A DNA stretch of 48,761 nt, taken from Crocinitomicaceae bacterium (GTDB taxonomy: Bacteria; Bacteroidota; Bacteroidia; Flavobacteriales_D; Crocinitomicaceae). This document shows, one piece after another, positions 47,252 to 48,761 of the stretch. Location: assembly GCA_029251865.1 (NCBI GenBank), contig JAQXCN010000068.1, forward strand, positions 1 through 48,761, given 5' to 3'. A program made the position numbers and the translations under genes. The notes beneath the pieces are model-generated. The model made no database searches. It had not been told where the DNA came from and saw only the letters and a program-made list of their open reading frames with translations. Position 1 is the stretch's first letter; each line of letters begins with the position of its first letter.

Positions 47252-47607
47252 TACTCGGCTGCCTCCCCTTTATGTGGAGAAGACAACACCAAAAACTCAT
47301 TGGCCTCAACCACGGTTCTGTTCTTACGCTCGCCGGCTTTAGTTTCATAGGTTTGGTGTAAAAGACGGCCTTCAACCATAACCTTGCTTCCCTTTTCGAG
47401 TGCTTCTCGCATCTTGTCGCCTAATGGGCCCCAAGCATTCACGTTGTGCCATTGTACCTGTTCGTCCCATTCACCATTCTTTTGTTTGTAACGCTGGTGG
47501 GTAGCCATGCTAAATTTTGTGATTGACTTTCCTGAGTCAAAGGATACCGTTTCGGGATCTCTTCCTAATCGCCCAATCAAACTGACTTTGTTTCGTAATG
47601 CATTCAT
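47251..47607 (-). CDS. ssb: Single-stranded DNA-binding protein
   Basis: This 118-residue SSB has the standard N-terminal pattern NKVSLIGRLGRDPETV, then WHNVNAWGPLGDKM and VMVEGRLLHQTYETKAGERK. It ends in SPHKGEAAE without the acidic DIPF tip typical of housekeeping SSB, so it may not recruit the repair and replication partners of that protein. It is the first gene of a two-ssb operon, divergent from a tyrosine recombinase. Whether it is a second, accessory SSB of this genome cannot be told from the window. Confidence 0.93.
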   Translation of the reverse strand: MNALRNKVSLIGRLGRDPETVSFDSGKSITKFSMATHQRYKQKNGEWDEQVQWHNVNAWGPLGDKMREALEKGSKVMVEGRLLHQTYETKAGERKNRTVVEANEFLVLSSPHKGEAAE

Positions 47608-47637
47608 AATATAAAAATTTAATAGTTAAAAAAATTG

Positions 47638-47773
47638 CTTGTCGCTAAATTCGACAGGACAAAATTGGGGGCAATCAAAAGTCATAAGCGGTTACTTGTC
47701 GTTTAGTGTCGATATTTAGTCGTTTGTAATTGATTAACGCGCGAATACTTGATCTAATTTCTAGACGTTTGTA
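47638..47773. promoter_or_regulatory. Repeat-rich region between ssb and the recombinase
   Basis: A hairpin TGTCG/CGACA (47640-47656) and several related motifs lie here: TTGTCGTTTAG at 47696-47706, TAGTCGTTTGTA at 47717-47728 and TAGACGTTTGTA at 47762-47773. The last abuts the recombinase start codon. They may be protein-binding or recombination sites, or shared divergent-promoter elements. Confidence 0.4.
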
Positions 47774-47775
47774 CC

Positions 47776-48600
47776 ATGAACTTCACAGAAATAAAGCAAA
47801 AGCTTCGTTACAAAAGATATAGCCCAAATACAATCAGTACATACATCTCATGTTTAGAGCAGTTTAATCGTTTCATTGAGAGAGAGAAATTACAGATTAA
47901 TGAGCCTGTTATTTATCAATACCTTATGGGACTTGTAGCAAAAGGGTATTCGCGCAGTTCTCAAAACCAGCATATCAATGCGATTAAGTTTTATTTAGAA
48001 AAGGTACTAAGGCAAAAACAAAAGTCTTATTATATAGAGCGCCCTCTTAAGAAAAAAATGCTCCCTACCGTATTAAGTGAGCAAGAAATTCAATTGATCT
48101 TCTCCAATATTAAAAACCTAAAACACAAAGCAATTCTATCTCTTATATACTCTTGTGGTCTGCGTATTGGCGAGGCATTAAACCTTACCATAAACGACCT
48201 TGATAGTGACAGAATGCTCATCTCTATTCGAAGTGGAAAAGGAGAAAAAGACCGTATGGTTCCCATGGCTTCAAATGTTCTTAAACTACTGCGTGTCTAT
48301 TATAAAGAATATAAGCCCGTTAATTATTTATTCAACGGCAACGACAACAGCCCCTACTCTGCAACAAGCGTTAGGAATGTTTTGAAGCGCGCAGTATATA
48401 AATCATATATTAAGAAAAACGTCACGCCGCATACCCTGAGACATAGCTATGCCACCCACCTCCTAGAGAAAGGGACCGACCTAAGATTCATTCAAGTTAT
48501 TCTTGGGCATTCCAGTGTAAAAACAACAGAAATTTATACGCATGTCAGCACTAAAAATTTACGAGCCATCAAGAGCCCTATCGAGGAAATGCAGCTGTAA
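47776..48600 (+). CDS. Tyrosine recombinase/integrase
   Basis: A 274-residue tyrosine recombinase with a SAM-like N-terminal DNA-binding domain (RYSPNTISTYISCLEQFNRF) and a complete catalytic set: Arg in CGLRIGE, Lys in SGKGEKDR, His and Arg in HTLRHSYATH, His in LGHSS and the nucleophile Tyr in TEIYTHVS. The N-terminal domain is of the type also found in integron integrases, but the extra integron-specific insertion is absent, so it is not a typical IntI. No attachment site pair or other mobile genes are seen. It could serve a small element or chromosomal inversion. Confidence 0.92.
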   Translation: MNFTEIKQKLRYKRYSPNTISTYISCLEQFNRFIEREKLQINEPVIYQYLMGLVAKGYSRSSQNQHINAIKFYLEKVLRQKQKSYYIERPLKKKMLPTVLSEQEIQLIFSNIKNLKHKAILSLIYSCGLRIGEALNLTINDLDSDRMLISIRSGKGEKDRMVPMASNVLKLLRVYYKEYKPVNYLFNGNDNSPYSATSVRNVLKRAVYKSYIKKNVTPHTLRHSYATHLLEKGTDLRFIQVILGHSSVKTTEIYTHVSTKNLRAIKSPIEEMQL

Positions 48601-48668
48601 AAGGGCTTCACAATGGAAAAATAAAGATGTATCTTTAGCCCTACGTTGTAAGCAATTGAAGAATCCAA

Positions 48669-48761
48669 ATGAGTGAATTAGAAAAAATCCTAAATATCGA
48701 AAATGACTCCAACCTTAAGCACTTTAAAAAAGGTGAATTCATTCAACAACCGAATCAATTA
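48669..48761 (+). CDS. Crp/Fnr-like regulator, N-terminus only
   Basis: The first 31 codons are visible before the window ends. The segment LKHFKKGEFIQQPNQ resembles the start of a cyclic-nucleotide-binding domain of the Crp/Fnr family. A near-consensus -7 box (TATCTTTA, 48630-48637) lies 31 nt before the ATG. The helix-turn-helix is not in the window, so this is provisional. Confidence 0.5.
   Translation, partial: MSELEKILNIENDSNLKHFKKGEFIQQPNQL

Noticed and set aside
47776-48600. Integron integrase (IntI)
   Set aside because: The N-terminal domain is similar, but the integron-specific insertion is absent and no attC array is present.
46940-48761. Edge of an integrative conjugative element or prophage
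   Set aside because: An ssb pair and a recombinase alone are insufficient; no tra, mob, replication, structural or att features are visible.

Overview
The window is ordinary AT-rich chromosomal DNA from a Bacteroidota bacterium, most likely a member of the Flavobacteriia (Flavobacteriales). The evidence is internal: two proteins end in type IX secretion (T9SS) C-terminal sorting domains, many genes encode lipoproteins with a short lipobox, Shine-Dalgarno sequences are largely absent, and several genes carry the Bacteroidota promoter box TAnnTTTG. The family groupings typical of this phylum are also present: choice-of-anchor L, DUF4476, DUF6150, Wzi-like barrels and a eukaryote-type class I ribonucleotide reductase. 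No rRNA, tRNA, CRISPR array, insertion sequence or prophage was seen.

Layout. 1-1365 (minus) is the N-terminal part of a large secreted surface protein. 1587-10163 (plus) holds an M20 dipeptidase, an LEA-like lipoprotein, polA, an RseP-type site-2 protease, a small lipoprotein and the bifunctional paaZ. A frameshifted monooxygenase-like pseudogene is translationally coupled to the paaZ stop. 10598-12106 is a small unknown protein followed by the ammonium transporter amt. 12109-17665 (minus) contains comF, an FAD oxidoreductase, and a lepA - cytochrome b-like - cytochrome c - hflX run. 17666-21542 is a long leader plus nrdB-nrdA, closed by a clear terminator, and is followed by purH.

23167-37459 (plus) is a nearly gap-free run of about 14 kb. 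It begins with the rod-shape/peptidoglycan cluster mreB-mreC-mreD-mrdA-rodA-pbp1A. It continues into scoA-scoB (ketone body CoA transfer), cysQ, two tandem Wzi-like outer-membrane barrels, a VF530/DUF2132 protein and a DUF5715 protein with the zinc-site signature of M15 D,D-peptidases. Most of this set builds or trims the envelope.

38229-46910 (plus) is an accessory envelope and secretion region. It holds a T9SS-exported metallophosphatase, a YjdF-like membrane protein, a six-repeat DUF6150 protein, an orphan secreted protein, a cupin, a T9SS-exported CotH-family protein, and a protein with two DUF4476 domains separated by an Asn/Met-rich linker. 46940-48600 holds two tandem single-stranded-DNA-binding proteins lacking the usual acidic tail, divergent from a tyrosine recombinase. 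The window ends inside a Crp/Fnr-like regulator.

The best candidates for something undescribed are the structured leader in front of nrdBA, the tailless SSB pair beside the recombinase with repeated GTCGTTT-type motifs between them, and the repeat proteins of the 38-47 kb region. None amounts to a demonstrated new system from sequence alone.
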